The translations under genes were made by a program, and so were the position numbers. From assembly GCA_903855985.1 (NCBI GenBank), contig CAIOAO010000004.1, positions 1 through 40,502 on the forward strand: 40,502 nucleotides of DNA, given 5' to 3'. The stretch is from an uncultured Opitutia bacterium (GTDB lineage Bacteria > Verrucomicrobiota > Verrucomicrobiia > Opitutales > Opitutaceae). Below the pieces are notes generated by a model. That model was not told the origin of the DNA. It saw only the letters and a list, made by a program, of their open reading frames with translations, and ran no database searches. The first letter of the stretch is position 1. Each line of letters begins with the position of its first letter. Positions 7,906-15,597 of the stretch are shown here, in pieces.

Positions 7906-7972
7906 TCACGCAGAGGCGCTGAGGCGCGGAGAGAGAAATGCTGTGCTCTGCGGCTTGGCGTCTCTGCGTGAG
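7906..7972. repeat. Palindromic intergenic repeat of CACGCAGAG type
   Basis: Arms CACGCAGAG (7907-7915) and CTCTGCGTG (7962-7970) form a 9-bp perfect stem around a purine-rich loop. The element fills the gap between odhB and lpd. Its sequence resembles the CACGCAGAGACGCAGAG repeats scattered through many verrucomicrobial and planctomycete genomes (from memory, not searched). It may weaken read-through into lpd or protect the odhB mRNA 3' end. Confidence 0.65.
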
Positions 7973-7977
7973 CAAAT

Positions 7978-9207
7978 TCAAATTCCTATGACCAGACGGG
8001 CCGGGTCTTCGAGGGCCTGCTTCACCTTCACGAGGAAGGTGACGGCCTGTTTGCCGTCGACGAGGCGGTGGTCGTAGCTGAGCGCGACATACATCATCGG
8101 GCGGATGACCACCTGGCCGTTGACGGCCATGGGGCGCTCGTTGATCGCATGCATGCCGAGGATGGCGCTCTGCGGCGGGTTGATGATCGGCGTGGAGAGC
8201 AGCGAGCCGAATGTGCCGCCGTTGGTGATGGTGAACACGCCGCCCTCGAGGTCGGCGAGGGTGATCTTGCCGTCGCGGGCCTTCACGGCGGCGGCGGCGA
8301 TCTGCTTCTCGACGTCGGCCATCGGGAGGGTGTCGCAGTTCTTCACGACGGGCACCATGAGGCCGCGGTCGGTGGAAACGGCCACGCCGATGTCGTAGTA
8401 ATGGTTCTCGATGATGGTGTCGCCGTCGATTTGGGCGTTGACGGCGGGGACCTCCTTGAGCGCGTGGACGACGGCCTTCACGAAGAAGGACATGAAGCCG
8501 AGCTTCACGCCGTTCTTTTTGACGAAATCGTCCTGGTACTTGGCGCGGAGGGCCATGACGCCGGACATGTCCACCTCGTTGAAGGTGGTGAGCATGGCGG
8601 CCTCGTGCTGGGCGGCGACGAGGCGCTGGGCGATCTTCTGGCGCAGCGGCGTCATCTTGCGACGGGTCTGCCGCTCGCCGGTGCTCGCGGCCGGTGATGG
8701 GTTAGGGGTGAGGGGTGCTGGGGCCGGAGTCGGAGCCGCGGGAGCCGCCGCGAGCATGTCCCCTTTGGTCACGCGGCCGGCTTTGCCCGTGCCGGCGATG
8801 GCGGCGGGATCGATGCCGGTTTCGGCGGCCAGACGGCGAACCGCGGGGGACGGCGGATTTTCGGTTTCCGATTTGGGATTTTCGATTTTCACGGGAGCCG
8901 ATTTAGCGGGCGCAGGTGAAGCGGTCTTCGCCGCCTCAGCCGGCGCGGGAGCCGCGAGTGCAGCGGCCGTGGCTGCCGTGTCGATCGCGGCGACGACCTG
9001 ACCGATCTTGACCTCGGCGCCGGCGGCGACCTTCAGCGAGATTTTTCCGGCGGCCTCGGCGGTGCCCTCCGATGTGATCTTGTCGGTCTCGAGTTCGAAG
9101 AGCGGCTGGTCTTTCTTGACGGTGTCGCCGTCCTTGACGTGCCACTTGGCGAGCACGCCGGAATTGATGGATTCACCCATCGGGGGGATTTTTACTTCAA
9201 GGGCCAT
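7978..9207 (-). CDS. odhB: Dihydrolipoyl succinyltransferase, E2 of 2-oxoglutarate dehydrogenase
   Basis: This 409-residue protein has a lipoyl domain (residues 1-77, lipoylated K43 in [11 protein letters not shown]), an Ala/Pro-rich linker, a peripheral-subunit-binding domain (about 117-150: [32 protein letters not shown]), a second linker, and a catalytic domain with [16 protein letters not shown] and the active-site [13 protein letters not shown]. It transfers succinyl from E1 to CoA. The two linkers contain stretches unlike ordinary linker sequence, [12 protein letters not shown] and [15 protein letters not shown], which look like in-frame captures of dispersed DNA repeats. The gene is 20 bp after odhA. 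ATG at 9207 places the lipoyl domain at the N-terminus; the frame is open further upstream without meaning. Confidence 0.95.
   Translation of the reverse strand: MALEVKIPPMGESINSGVLAKWHVKDGDTVKKDQPLFELETDKITSEGTAEAAGKISLKVAAGAEVKIGQVVAAIDTAATAAALAAPAPAEAAKTASPAPAKSAPVKIENPKSETENPPSPAVRRLAAETGIDPAAIAGTGKAGRVTKGDMLAAAPAAPTPAPAPLTPNPSPAASTGERQTRRKMTPLRQKIAQRLVAAQHEAAMLTTFNEVDMSGVMALRAKYQDDFVKKNGVKLGFMSFFVKAVVHALKEVPAVNAQIDGDTIIENHYYDIGVAVSTDRGLMVPVVKNCDTLPMADVEKQIAAAAVKARDGKITLADLEGGVFTITNGGTFGSLLSTPIINPPQSAILGMHAINERPMAVNGQVVIRPMMYVALSYDHRLVDGKQAVTFLVKVKQALEDPARLVIGI
8672..8714 (-). repeat. Repeat-derived insert in the second linker of odhB
   Basis: The segment encodes [15 protein letters not shown]. 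The LTPNPSP...GE pattern is a translation often produced by a widespread intergenic repeat (CTCACCCCTAACCC-like). It sits between the subunit-binding and catalytic domains, where length changes are tolerated. Repeat identity is from memory of the motif, not from a search. Confidence 0.45.
8855..8890 (-). repeat. Repeat-derived insert in the first linker of odhB
   Basis: The segment encodes [12 protein letters not shown]. Its DNA (GAAAATC and GGAAACC units with unusually low GC) resembles the GATTTTCGATTT-type repeats seen in this window at 15508-15586 and 19131-19161. The base composition differs sharply from the flanking Ala/Pro-rich linker. Confidence 0.5.
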
Positions 9208-9227
9208 GGGAAAAGGGGTGGGAGGGA

Positions 9228-12023
9228 TCAGATGGTGAATGCTTCCTTGAGGAAGCTGCCGAGTTCGTGCTTGTGCAAGGCCAGCGAACCGACGGCGGGG
9301 GACGCGGAGGCGTCGCGGCCGGCATACAGCGGGACAAAGCCGTTGAACGTATGCGTGAGCAGCGGGGCGATGTAGGACCAGGCGCCCATGTTCTGGGATT
9401 CCTCCTGGCACCAGACGATGCGCGCGCCGGAATATTTCTTCGCGATCTCGGCGAGCCGCTTCAGGTGCAGCGGGTAGAGCTGCTCGAGCCGGACGATGGC
9501 GGTGTCGGTGTGGCCGTTTTTTTCCCGGTAGTCCACGAGGTCGTAGTAAACCTTGCCGGAGCAGAACACGACGCGGGCGGGCGCCTTGGCCGCGGTGGTG
9601 AAGGGGGCCTTGGTGCCGCTGCCGGTGGTGGCGAACACGGGGTCGTCAATGATCTCCTTGAACGAGCCGGTGGTGAATTCCTCGAGCCGCGAGGTGGCGG
9701 CGGGCAGGCGCAGGAGGGACTTCGGCGACATCGCGATGAGCGGCTTGAGGAAGTCGCGCCGCATCTGGCGGCGGAGGGCGTGGAAGAAGTTCGCTGGCGT
9801 CGTGATGTTCACGACCTGCATGTTGTCCTCGGCGCAGTTCTGGAGGAAACGCTCGAGGCGGGCGGAGGAGTGCTCGGGGCCCTGCCCCTCGTAGCCGTGC
9901 GGGAGGAGGAGGACGATGCCGCTGGCACGCTGCCACTTGGATTCACCGCTGGCGATGAACTGGTCGATGACGACCTGCGCGCCGTTGGCGAAGTCGCCGA
10001 ACTGGGCCTCCCAGATGCAGAGCATGCTGGGGTAGTCGAGTGAGTAGCCGTAGTCGAAGCCGAGCACGGCGGCCTCGGAGAGCAGGGAGTTGTAGACGCA
10101 GAACCGCGCCTGCTTCTCGTCGAGGTTGAGCAGCGGGGTGTAGGTCTCGAGCGTCTCGGCGTCGTGCAGCACCGCGTGGCGGTGGCTGAACGTGCCGCGC
10201 TGGGTGTCCTGGCCACTGAGGCGGATGGGCGTGCCCTCGAGCAGCAGGCTGCCGAACGCGAGCGCCTCGCCAAAACCCCAGTCGATCGGCCCGCCCTCCT
10301 TGAAGGCCTGGGCGCGCGTCTCGAGGAAGCGCTTGATCTTGGGGTTCAGCTTGAAGTCGGCGGGGACCTTGGTGAGGCCGCGGACAATCTTTTCGAGCTG
10401 GGCGGCATCCACGCCCGTGGCCACGGGCTTGAAGTGGTAGTCGGGCTGAAACACCGCGGTGGAACCCTGGAACTTCTTCGCCTCGAGGATGGCGGCGCGC
10501 TTGGCCGACTTGGCGGTCTCGGAGGCCTTGGCTTTTTCGAGGTTGGTCTCGAGGGCGAGGGTGTACTCGGCCTTGATGGAGTCGGACTCGGCCTCGGTGA
10601 TGGTGCCCTCGGCGACGAGCTTGCGGCTGAGCACGGCGGAAACCTGCGGATGGGCGGCGATCTTGCGGTAGAGGAGGGGCTGGGTGAACGCGGGCTCGTC
10701 GCTCTCGTTGTGCCCGTGCTTCCGGTAGCAATACATGTCGATGACGACATCGCGCTGCCATTCCTCGCGGAAATCGAGGGCGAGCTGCGCGACCATGCAG
10801 ACGGCCTCGGGGTCGTCGCCGTTCACATGGAACACCGGCGCCTCGATCATCTTGGCGACGTCGGTGCAGTAGCGCGTGGAGCGGGCGTCCTCCGGGTCGG
10901 TGGTGAAGCCGATCTGGTTGTTGACGATGAAGTGCAGGGTGCCGCCGGTCTTGTAGCCGGGCAGCTGGGAGAAATTCATGGTTTCCGCGACGACGCCCTG
11001 GCCGGCAAAGGCGGCGTCACCGTGGATGAGCAACGGGAGCACGCGCTTGCGTTCGGTGTCACCGCGGATGCGCTGCCGCGCGCGGGCCTTGCCCTCGACG
11101 ACGGGGTCCACGATCTCGAGGTGGGACGGATTGGCGGCGAGGCGGACCTCGACCTTCTGGCCGGAGGCGGTGTCGAGGATGGCCTCGTAGCCGAGGTGGT
11201 ATTTCACGTCACCGTCGCCGCCGACGGCGTCGGGGATGTAGTTTTCCGAGAACTGCTCGAACAGCAGGTCGAAGTTTTTCCGCATCACGCTCGTGAGGAC
11301 GTTAAGCCGGCCGCGGTGGGCCATGCCGAGGACGACCTCCTCGACGGTGACGGCCGGGCAGTGCTCGATGATCGAGTCGAGCGCGGCGATCATGGTTTCG
11401 CCGCCCTCGAGGGAGAAGCGCTTCTGGCCGACGTATTTCGTGTGGAGGAACTTCTCGAAGAGCTCGGCCTTGTGGACGCGGCGAAGGATGCGGATCTTCT
11501 CGGCGGGGGTGAAATTGGGCTGGTTGCGCGTGGATTCCATGCGCTCCTGGAGCCAGCGGCGCACGTCCACGTCCTGGATGTGGGTGTACTCGACGCCGAT
11601 GTGGTCGCAGTAGGTCGTGCGCAGGGCGATGAGCACGTCGGCCAGTTTCATCTGGCCGCCGCCGAGGAAGGTGCCGACGTCAAAGGCGGTATCGAGGTCC
11701 GCCTCGCCGAGGTCGAACTGCGCCAGCGACAGTTTGGGATGCGGCTCGGGGGGATCGCTGAGCGGGTCGAGGTGCGCCTCCATGTGCCCGATGGCCCGGT
11801 AGGTGTTGATCAGGTAATGGACGTGCGACTGCTTGAGGCTGTCGATGATCGGGGTGTTGACGGCGGCGGAAGCCGCGGGGGTGGCGCCATTGCTGCCGAG
11901 CGTAAAACCCTGAAAGAAAGCGCGCCACGTCGGGTCGACGGAGTCGGGATTCTGTTGCCACGCCTCGTACGCCGCCTCGATGACGGCGGAATTGGCGCTG
12001 GTGGGTACATTCAGGGAATTCAT
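9228..12023 (-). CDS. odhA: 2-oxoglutarate dehydrogenase E1 component
   Basis: This 931-residue protein is full family length. It opens with the E2-binding helix region ([21 protein letters not shown]) and has the thiamine-diphosphate enzyme signatures: [80 protein letters not shown], and the transketolase-like C-terminal half with [10 protein letters not shown] and [20 protein letters not shown]. It decarboxylates 2-oxoglutarate and succinylates the E2 lipoyl group in the TCA cycle. First gene of the odhA-odhB-lpd operon. The start at 12023 ([12 protein letters not shown]) is preferred; an in-frame ATG at 12080 would add 19 residues not typical of the family. The upstream region is shared with a divergent small gene at 12207. 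Confidence 0.97.
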   Translation of the reverse strand: MNSLNVPTSANSAVIEAAYEAWQQNPDSVDPTWRAFFQGFTLGSNGATPAASAAVNTPIIDSLKQSHVHYLINTYRAIGHMEAHLDPLSDPPEPHPKLSLAQFDLGEADLDTAFDVGTFLGGGQMKLADVLIALRTTYCDHIGVEYTHIQDVDVRRWLQERMESTRNQPNFTPAEKIRILRRVHKAELFEKFLHTKYVGQKRFSLEGGETMIAALDSIIEHCPAVTVEEVVLGMAHRGRLNVLTSVMRKNFDLLFEQFSENYIPDAVGGDGDVKYHLGYEAILDTASGQKVEVRLAANPSHLEIVDPVVEGKARARQRIRGDTERKRVLPLLIHGDAAFAGQGVVAETMNFSQLPGYKTGGTLHFIVNNQIGFTTDPEDARSTRYCTDVAKMIEAPVFHVNGDDPEAVCMVAQLALDFREEWQRDVVIDMYCYRKHGHNESDEPAFTQPLLYRKIAAHPQVSAVLSRKLVAEGTITEAESDSIKAEYTLALETNLEKAKASETAKSAKRAAILEAKKFQGSTAVFQPDYHFKPVATGVDAAQLEKIVRGLTKVPADFKLNPKIKRFLETRAQAFKEGGPIDWGFGEALAFGSLLLEGTPIRLSGQDTQRGTFSHRHAVLHDAETLETYTPLLNLDEKQARFCVYNSLLSEAAVLGFDYGYSLDYPSMLCIWEAQFGDFANGAQVVIDQFIASGESKWQRASGIVLLLPHGYEGQGPEHSSARLERFLQNCAEDNMQVVNITTPANFFHALRRQMRRDFLKPLIAMSPKSLLRLPAATSRLEEFTTGSFKEIIDDPVFATTGSGTKAPFTTAAKAPARVVFCSGKVYYDLVDYREKNGHTDTAIVRLEQLYPLHLKRLAEIAKKYSGARIVWCQEESQNMGAWSYIAPLLTHTFNGFVPLYAGRDASASPAVGSLALHKHELGSFLKEAFTI

Positions 12024-12206
12024 TAGGAGGCGGAGGGACTCAGGGTGGACTGCTTGAAGCCGCCGCCACAGGGTACCCATTGGGCAATAATTGTTCGAAC
12101 ATTCAGCACGGGAAGGTCGCTTACACAAGCCCGAGGGCGTTTTGGCTCGGGGATTGCAATCGCGCTTAAGTGGGGTAACGACGGGATTAGTTTCTTCATC
12201 CGCCCC

Positions 12207-12494
12207 ATGCCGCCGCAAATCAAGGAATCACTTATCTCGTTGATGGACGCCATCAAGCGTTCGGATGGGCCGGTCATCGCCGGCGAGATGGCGCGGCTGG
12301 ATGGGTTGCTGGAAACCGGCCGGGCGGCGGGCGTACTGCACCCGCAACTGGAGCATTTCCTGGAGAAGCGCAGCTACGCGAAGGCGCTGCAGTATTTGGG
12401 GGGCGAAACCCTGCAAAACCAGGGATTCCCCGGGCGGCCGGCCAACCCGGCGGTGGGTTGTGACGCGAAGCCGAAGCCGGCGACGAAAGGCTGA
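12207..12494 (+). CDS. Small helical protein of unknown function upstream of SUI1 factor
   Basis: This 95-residue protein is not recognised. The first 65 residues look fully helical and well ordered (PPQIKESLISLMDAIKRS, GEMARLDGLLETGRAAGVLHPQLEHFLEKRSYAKALQYLGGE); the C-terminal 30 are Gly/Pro/Lys rich and probably disordered. Its stop codon is 2 bp before the ATG of the SUI1-like gene, so the two are almost certainly co-transcribed and translationally coupled. It is divergent from odhA across about 180 bp. The frame is open upstream to 12045, but ATG at 12207 begins the regular helical part. A role near translation is only a guess from its neighbour. Confidence 0.65.
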   Translation: MPPQIKESLISLMDAIKRSDGPVIAGEMARLDGLLETGRAAGVLHPQLEHFLEKRSYAKALQYLGGETLQNQGFPGRPANPAVGCDAKPKPATKG

Positions 12495-12496
12495 AG

Positions 12497-12895
12497 ATGG
12501 GCGCGGACGGAAAGATTCCGACCGATGGCGGCGGCGGACTGGGGCAGAATCCGTTTGGCGCGCTGAGCGCGGCGGGCCTGCCGGTTGCGCCCAAGTCCGT
12601 CCTGGAACAAGCGGCGGCCAAGGCTGGCGGGGCGAAACCCGCGGAGAAGAATCGCGGCCGCGTGGACATTCGCCGTGAGACGGGCAACCGCGGCGGGAAG
12701 ACCGTGACGGTGATTGATGGCTTTGTCGGGATCGGCCTGCCGGAAAAGGAGCAGCTGGCGAAGAAAATGCGCGGGGCCTGCGGCTGTGGCGGGACCGTGA
12801 AGGACGGGGCGATCGAGATCCAGGGCGACCAGCGCGAGAAGATCGCGCAGATTTTGACGGCGGCGGGATTCCGGCCGGTGTTTGCGGGCGGGTAG
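12497..12895 (+). CDS. SUI1/eIF1-like translation factor (YciH family)
   Basis: This 132-residue protein has a low-complexity N-terminus (about residues 1-58, Gly/Ala/Pro rich) and a C-terminal SUI1 domain: VDIRRETGNRGGKTVTVIDGFVGIGLPE, then LAKKMRGACGCGGTVKDGAIEIQGDQREKIAQIL. The CGCGGTVKDG segment is the hallmark of bacterial YciH proteins, which resemble eukaryotic eIF1 and can bind the small ribosomal subunit. It follows the small helical gene with a 2-bp gap. Bacterial members are thought to influence start-codon fidelity or stress translation; the precise role here is unknown. Confidence 0.88.
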   Translation: MGADGKIPTDGGGGLGQNPFGALSAAGLPVAPKSVLEQAAAKAGGAKPAEKNRGRVDIRRETGNRGGKTVTVIDGFVGIGLPEKEQLAKKMRGACGCGGTVKDGAIEIQGDQREKIAQILTAAGFRPVFAGG

Positions 12896-12905
12896 GCTGA
12901 GCCGG

Positions 12906-13403
12906 CTACAGTCGCTTCTCGTACAGGGCCACGTGCAGGTGGAGGAAGGGCTTGATGCCGACGTGCGTGAAACCGGCGGATTCGTAGAAGGCACGAAGTT
13001 TTGGCCGGCTCGAATCCGTGTCGAGGCGCAGCCATTGCTTGCCCCGGGATCGGGCGTGCTCCGCGGCAAAGTCCAGCATGCGGTTTGCCATGCCGCGGCC
13101 GGCATGGGCGCGGCGGACGGCCAGCTTATGGACGATCAGTGCGGTGCCGTCGTCGGGCCAGATGTCCGGGTCGCGGTCCTGGATCAAGGCGGTCACCACG
13201 GATTCGCCCGCGAGTTCGCCAACGAAGACCTCGTGGGGCGAGCAGCGCTGGGCGAGGTGGGCCTCGGTGAGGCTCTCGAGTTCCCACATCTTTTCGCCCC
13301 GTTCGAGCGACCAGCGCGCCGCCTCGCGCATGATCTCAGCGGCGACGGCCAGGGGGGCGTTGCGAAAGACGAGGGTAGGTTCCGGCTGGGCCATCGTGGC
13401 CAA
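12906..13403 (-). CDS. GNAT-family N-acetyltransferase
   Basis: This 165-residue GNAT protein has motif A at LAVRRAHAGRGMANRMLDFAAEHA and the closing KLRAFYESAGFTHVG segment with the characteristic YESAGF. The N-terminal WELESLTEAHLAQ and VTALIQDRDPDIWPDD strands fit the fold. The acceptor is unknown. It lies 11 bp after the metF stop codon on the same strand, so it may be translated from the metF transcript. Starts at 13403 and 13394 are both possible. Confidence 0.83.
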   Translation of the reverse strand: MATMAQPEPTLVFRNAPLAVAAEIMREAARWSLERGEKMWELESLTEAHLAQRCSPHEVFVGELAGESVVTALIQDRDPDIWPDDGTALIVHKLAVRRAHAGRGMANRMLDFAAEHARSRGKQWLRLDTDSSRPKLRAFYESAGFTHVGIKPFLHLHVALYEKRL

Positions 13404-13414
13404 TGGAGCAGGCG

Positions 13415-14293
13415 TCAGGCCGCGAGACCAGCCGCAAGCGCCAGCGCGCTCTTCGCGCGGTTCATGATGTAGAGGTGATAGCCGGGGGCGCCCTGCGCGA
13501 GGAGGTCGCGGATCTGGGTGAGGGCCCAGTCAATGCCGACGCTCTCGACGACCTCGTGGTGCTCGTCGGCGTGCTCCAGCCGCGTGATGAGTTTCTGCGG
13601 CAGGCTCGCGCCGCACATCGTGGTGAAGCGCTGGATCTGCTTCAGCGACAGCACCGGCATGAGGCCGGGGACGATCGGGACCGTGATGCCGGCGGCGCGG
13701 CATTTGTCCACGAAGCGGTAGTACAGGTCGTTGTCGAAGAAGAGCTGCGTGGTGACGAAGGACGCACCGGCGTCCACCTTGCGCTTCAGGTTGGCGAGAT
13801 CGGCCTCGGCGCTGAGGGCCTCCGGGTGTTTTTCCGGGTAGCCACCGACGCCCAGGCAGAAATCGGGGTGACGCGACTTGAGCAGTGCGACGAGGTCGGA
13901 GGCGTAGCGCAGGCCGTCCTGGTAAGGCACGAAGGTGGTGGTGCCGCTCGGCGGATCGCCGCGGAGGGTCATGATGTTGCGGAAACCGCCGGCATGGATG
14001 CGGTCGGCGATGTCGGCCAGCTCGGCGCGTGAGTGGCCCACGCAGGTGAGGTGGGGCATCACCGTGAAGCCGCATTCGCCCCGGAGGAAGTCGCTGACCT
14101 GGGCGCTGCGCTCCTGGGTGCTGCCGCCGGCGCCGTAGGTCACCGAGACGAAGTCGGGCTTGATCCTGGCGAGCGCCACGGCGGTGGCGCGCAGGGCCAC
14201 CAAGCCGGCCTCGTCCCGCGGGGGAAAGAATTCCAGCGAGCGCAGCGGGCGCTGCTGCGCGAAGAGTTCGGCGATGGGGCGGTCGGTTGACAC
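13415..14293 (-). CDS. metF: 5,10-methylenetetrahydrofolate reductase
   Basis: This 292-residue TIM-barrel flavoprotein reduces methylene-THF to methyl-THF for methionine synthesis. Signatures: LRSLEFFPPRDEAG (catalytic Glu in the FFPP motif), FVSVTYGAGGSTQERS, HLTCVGHSRAEL, NIMTLRGDPPSG, LGVGGYPEKHPEA, SFVTTQLFFDN and VPGLMPVLSLKQI. Length matches E. coli MetF. The start is a GTG at 14293; no ATG lies between it and a strong palindrome only 5 bp upstream, which implies tight repression and a very short leader. A GNAT gene follows closely. Confidence 0.95.
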   Translation of the reverse strand: MSTDRPIAELFAQQRPLRSLEFFPPRDEAGLVALRATAVALARIKPDFVSVTYGAGGSTQERSAQVSDFLRGECGFTVMPHLTCVGHSRAELADIADRIHAGGFRNIMTLRGDPPSGTTTFVPYQDGLRYASDLVALLKSRHPDFCLGVGGYPEKHPEALSAEADLANLKRKVDAGASFVTTQLFFDNDLYYRFVDKCRAAGITVPIVPGLMPVLSLKQIQRFTTMCGASLPQKLITRLEHADEHHEVVESVGIDWALTQIRDLLAQGAPGYHLYIMNRAKSALALAAGLAA

Positions 14294-14297
14294 TACA

Positions 14298-14323
14298 TAT
14301 CAACGCATAACGGTATGTTGATA
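14298..14323. promoter_or_regulatory. Palindromic operator immediately upstream of metF
   Basis: TATCAAC-GC-ATA and TATGTTGATA form a near-perfect inverted repeat (ten pairs, one 2-nt bulge) separated by 4 nt and beginning 5 bp before the GTG start. The TATCAA...TTGATA pattern resembles sites bound by ArsR-type regulators of the methionine cycle (SahR-like), an inference from motif shape. Its position means a bound protein would block the promoter or start region of metF. Confidence 0.55.
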
Positions 14324-14387
14324 CGTGTAAAGGGTGAAACGCGACCGGGGTGGGAGGCTCGGGGCGCGTCCCGCGCAGACTTGCCGG

Positions 14388-15503
14388 CTACGCGACCGTC
14401 AGCTCGCGGGATTTTTCGGTCTTGAGGCGCAGCTGGCCGCAGGCGGCGTCGATGTCGTGGCCCTTTTCGCGGCGGAGCGTGACGGAAATGCTGGCGGCGC
14501 GGAGGACGTCGGCGAAGCGTTCCTGGCGCGTGATGGACGGGCGTTTCCACGGCAGGCCCTCGACCGTGTTGTACGGGATGAGGTTCACGTGGGCGTGCAG
14601 GTCGAGTGCGATGTTGCGCAGGAGCTTGGCCTGCTCGAGCGAGTCGTTGATGTCCTCGATGAGGATGAACTCGAGCGTCACCATGCGGCCGTGCTGCTCG
14701 GAGAACGCCTTCACCGCGGGGAGGAGTTTCGCGAGCGGGTAGGCTTTGTTGACGGGCATGATCTTCTCGCGCACGGCATCGGTCGCACCGTGGAGCGAGA
14801 TGGCGAGGCGGAAGCCGAGCGGTTCCTCGGCGAGTTGGAGGATCTTGGGGACGAGGCCGCTGGTGGAGATCGTGATGCGGCGGGCGCCGAAACCGAGGCC
14901 CCACTCGGCGTTCACGATGGTGAGGGCGCGGATGAGGGCGTCGTAGTTGGCGAGCGGCTCGCCCATGCCCATGACCACGATGTTGTCGAAGGAGGCGAGT
15001 TCCATGCGGGCGCGGGGCGTGCGGGCGTCCTCGCTGCGACAGACCTGCAGGAGCTGGGCGACGATCTCGCCGGCGGAGAGGTCGCGCTTGAGGCCGGCAA
15101 GGCCGCTGGCGCAAAACACGCAGCCCATCGCACAGCCGACCTGGGTGGAGATGCAGATGGTCTTGCGCGAGTGGTCGAGCCCGACGCCGTCCTGCGGGGC
15201 GCGGATGATGACGGTCTCGATCAGGGACTTGTCGCGGAGTTCGAGCAGCAGTTTGTCGGTGACGTCCTCCGAGTGCTTGTTGAGTACGAGCTCGGCGGGC
15301 ATGAAGTCGAAGGTGTCGGCGAGCCAGGCGCGCAACGGCTTCGAGAGGTTGGTCATGGCGTCCCACGAGGTGACGCGCTTCTTGTAAACCCACGTCATGA
15401 TCTGTCCCGCGCGGAATGCCGGTTCGCCGGCTTCCTTCAGCCGCGCGGTGAGCGTGTCGAGGGTCTCACCGGTGAGCGCGGGTTTTGCGGGCGTGAACTT
15501 CAT
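14388..15503 (-). CDS. rlmN: 23S rRNA A2503 / tRNA A37 C2-methyltransferase RlmN
   Basis: This 371-residue radical-SAM enzyme methylates C2 of adenosine 2503 in 23S rRNA and A37 in some tRNAs. The [4Fe-4S] triad CX3CX2C is C124, C128 and C131 in TQVGCAMGCVFCASGL. GMGEPLANYD and ITISTSGLVPKI are the SAM-binding signatures, ISLHGATDAVREKIMPVNK follows, and the C-terminal acceptor cysteine lies in DIDAACGQLR. ATG at 15503 starts MKFTPAKPALTGETL; the upstream open frame is repeat sequence. It lies downstream of leuA on the same strand, separated by a palindromic repeat. Confidence 0.96.
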   Translation of the reverse strand: MKFTPAKPALTGETLDTLTARLKEAGEPAFRAGQIMTWVYKKRVTSWDAMTNLSKPLRAWLADTFDFMPAELVLNKHSEDVTDKLLLELRDKSLIETVIIRAPQDGVGLDHSRKTICISTQVGCAMGCVFCASGLAGLKRDLSAGEIVAQLLQVCRSEDARTPRARMELASFDNIVVMGMGEPLANYDALIRALTIVNAEWGLGFGARRITISTSGLVPKILQLAEEPLGFRLAISLHGATDAVREKIMPVNKAYPLAKLLPAVKAFSEQHGRMVTLEFILIEDINDSLEQAKLLRNIALDLHAHVNLIPYNTVEGLPWKRPSITRQERFADVLRAASISVTLRREKGHDIDAACGQLRLKTEKSRELTVA

Positions 15504-15507
15504 GGTA

Positions 15508-15586
15508 ATTTTCGAATCTCGATTGATCGCAAACGGTGGACTGGGCTCGGGCTGGGCTGGGAGATCGAAAATCGAGATTCGAAAAT
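15508..15586. repeat. 17-bp inverted repeat of ATTTTCGAAT family
   Basis: Arms 15508-15524 and 15570-15586 are perfect reverse complements (17 bp, beginning ATTTTCGAAT) around a 45-nt GC-rich loop. The element occupies nearly the whole leuA-rlmN gap and is far richer in A/T than its surroundings. The same 10-mer ATTTTCGAAT occurs twice at 19131-19161. It may act as a weak terminator or an mRNA 3'-end stabiliser for leuA. Confidence 0.75.
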
Positions 15587-15597
15587 CGAAAATAGCG

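Noticed and set aside
6517-7971. 484-codon open frame opposite lpd
   Set aside because: Antisense shadow of lpd with repetitive Gly/Ala/Asp-rich content.
10164-12026. 620-codon open frame on the plus strand opposite odhA
   Set aside because: It is the complement of odhA in a high-GC genome, has low-complexity Gly/Val/Asp/Leu-rich sequence without any domain, and odhA is certain.
12092-12101. Palindrome TGTTCGAACA in the odhA upstream region, considered as a LexA box
   Set aside because: The GTTC and GAAC halves lack the 4-nt spacer of Gram-positive LexA boxes and no SOS gene is adjacent.
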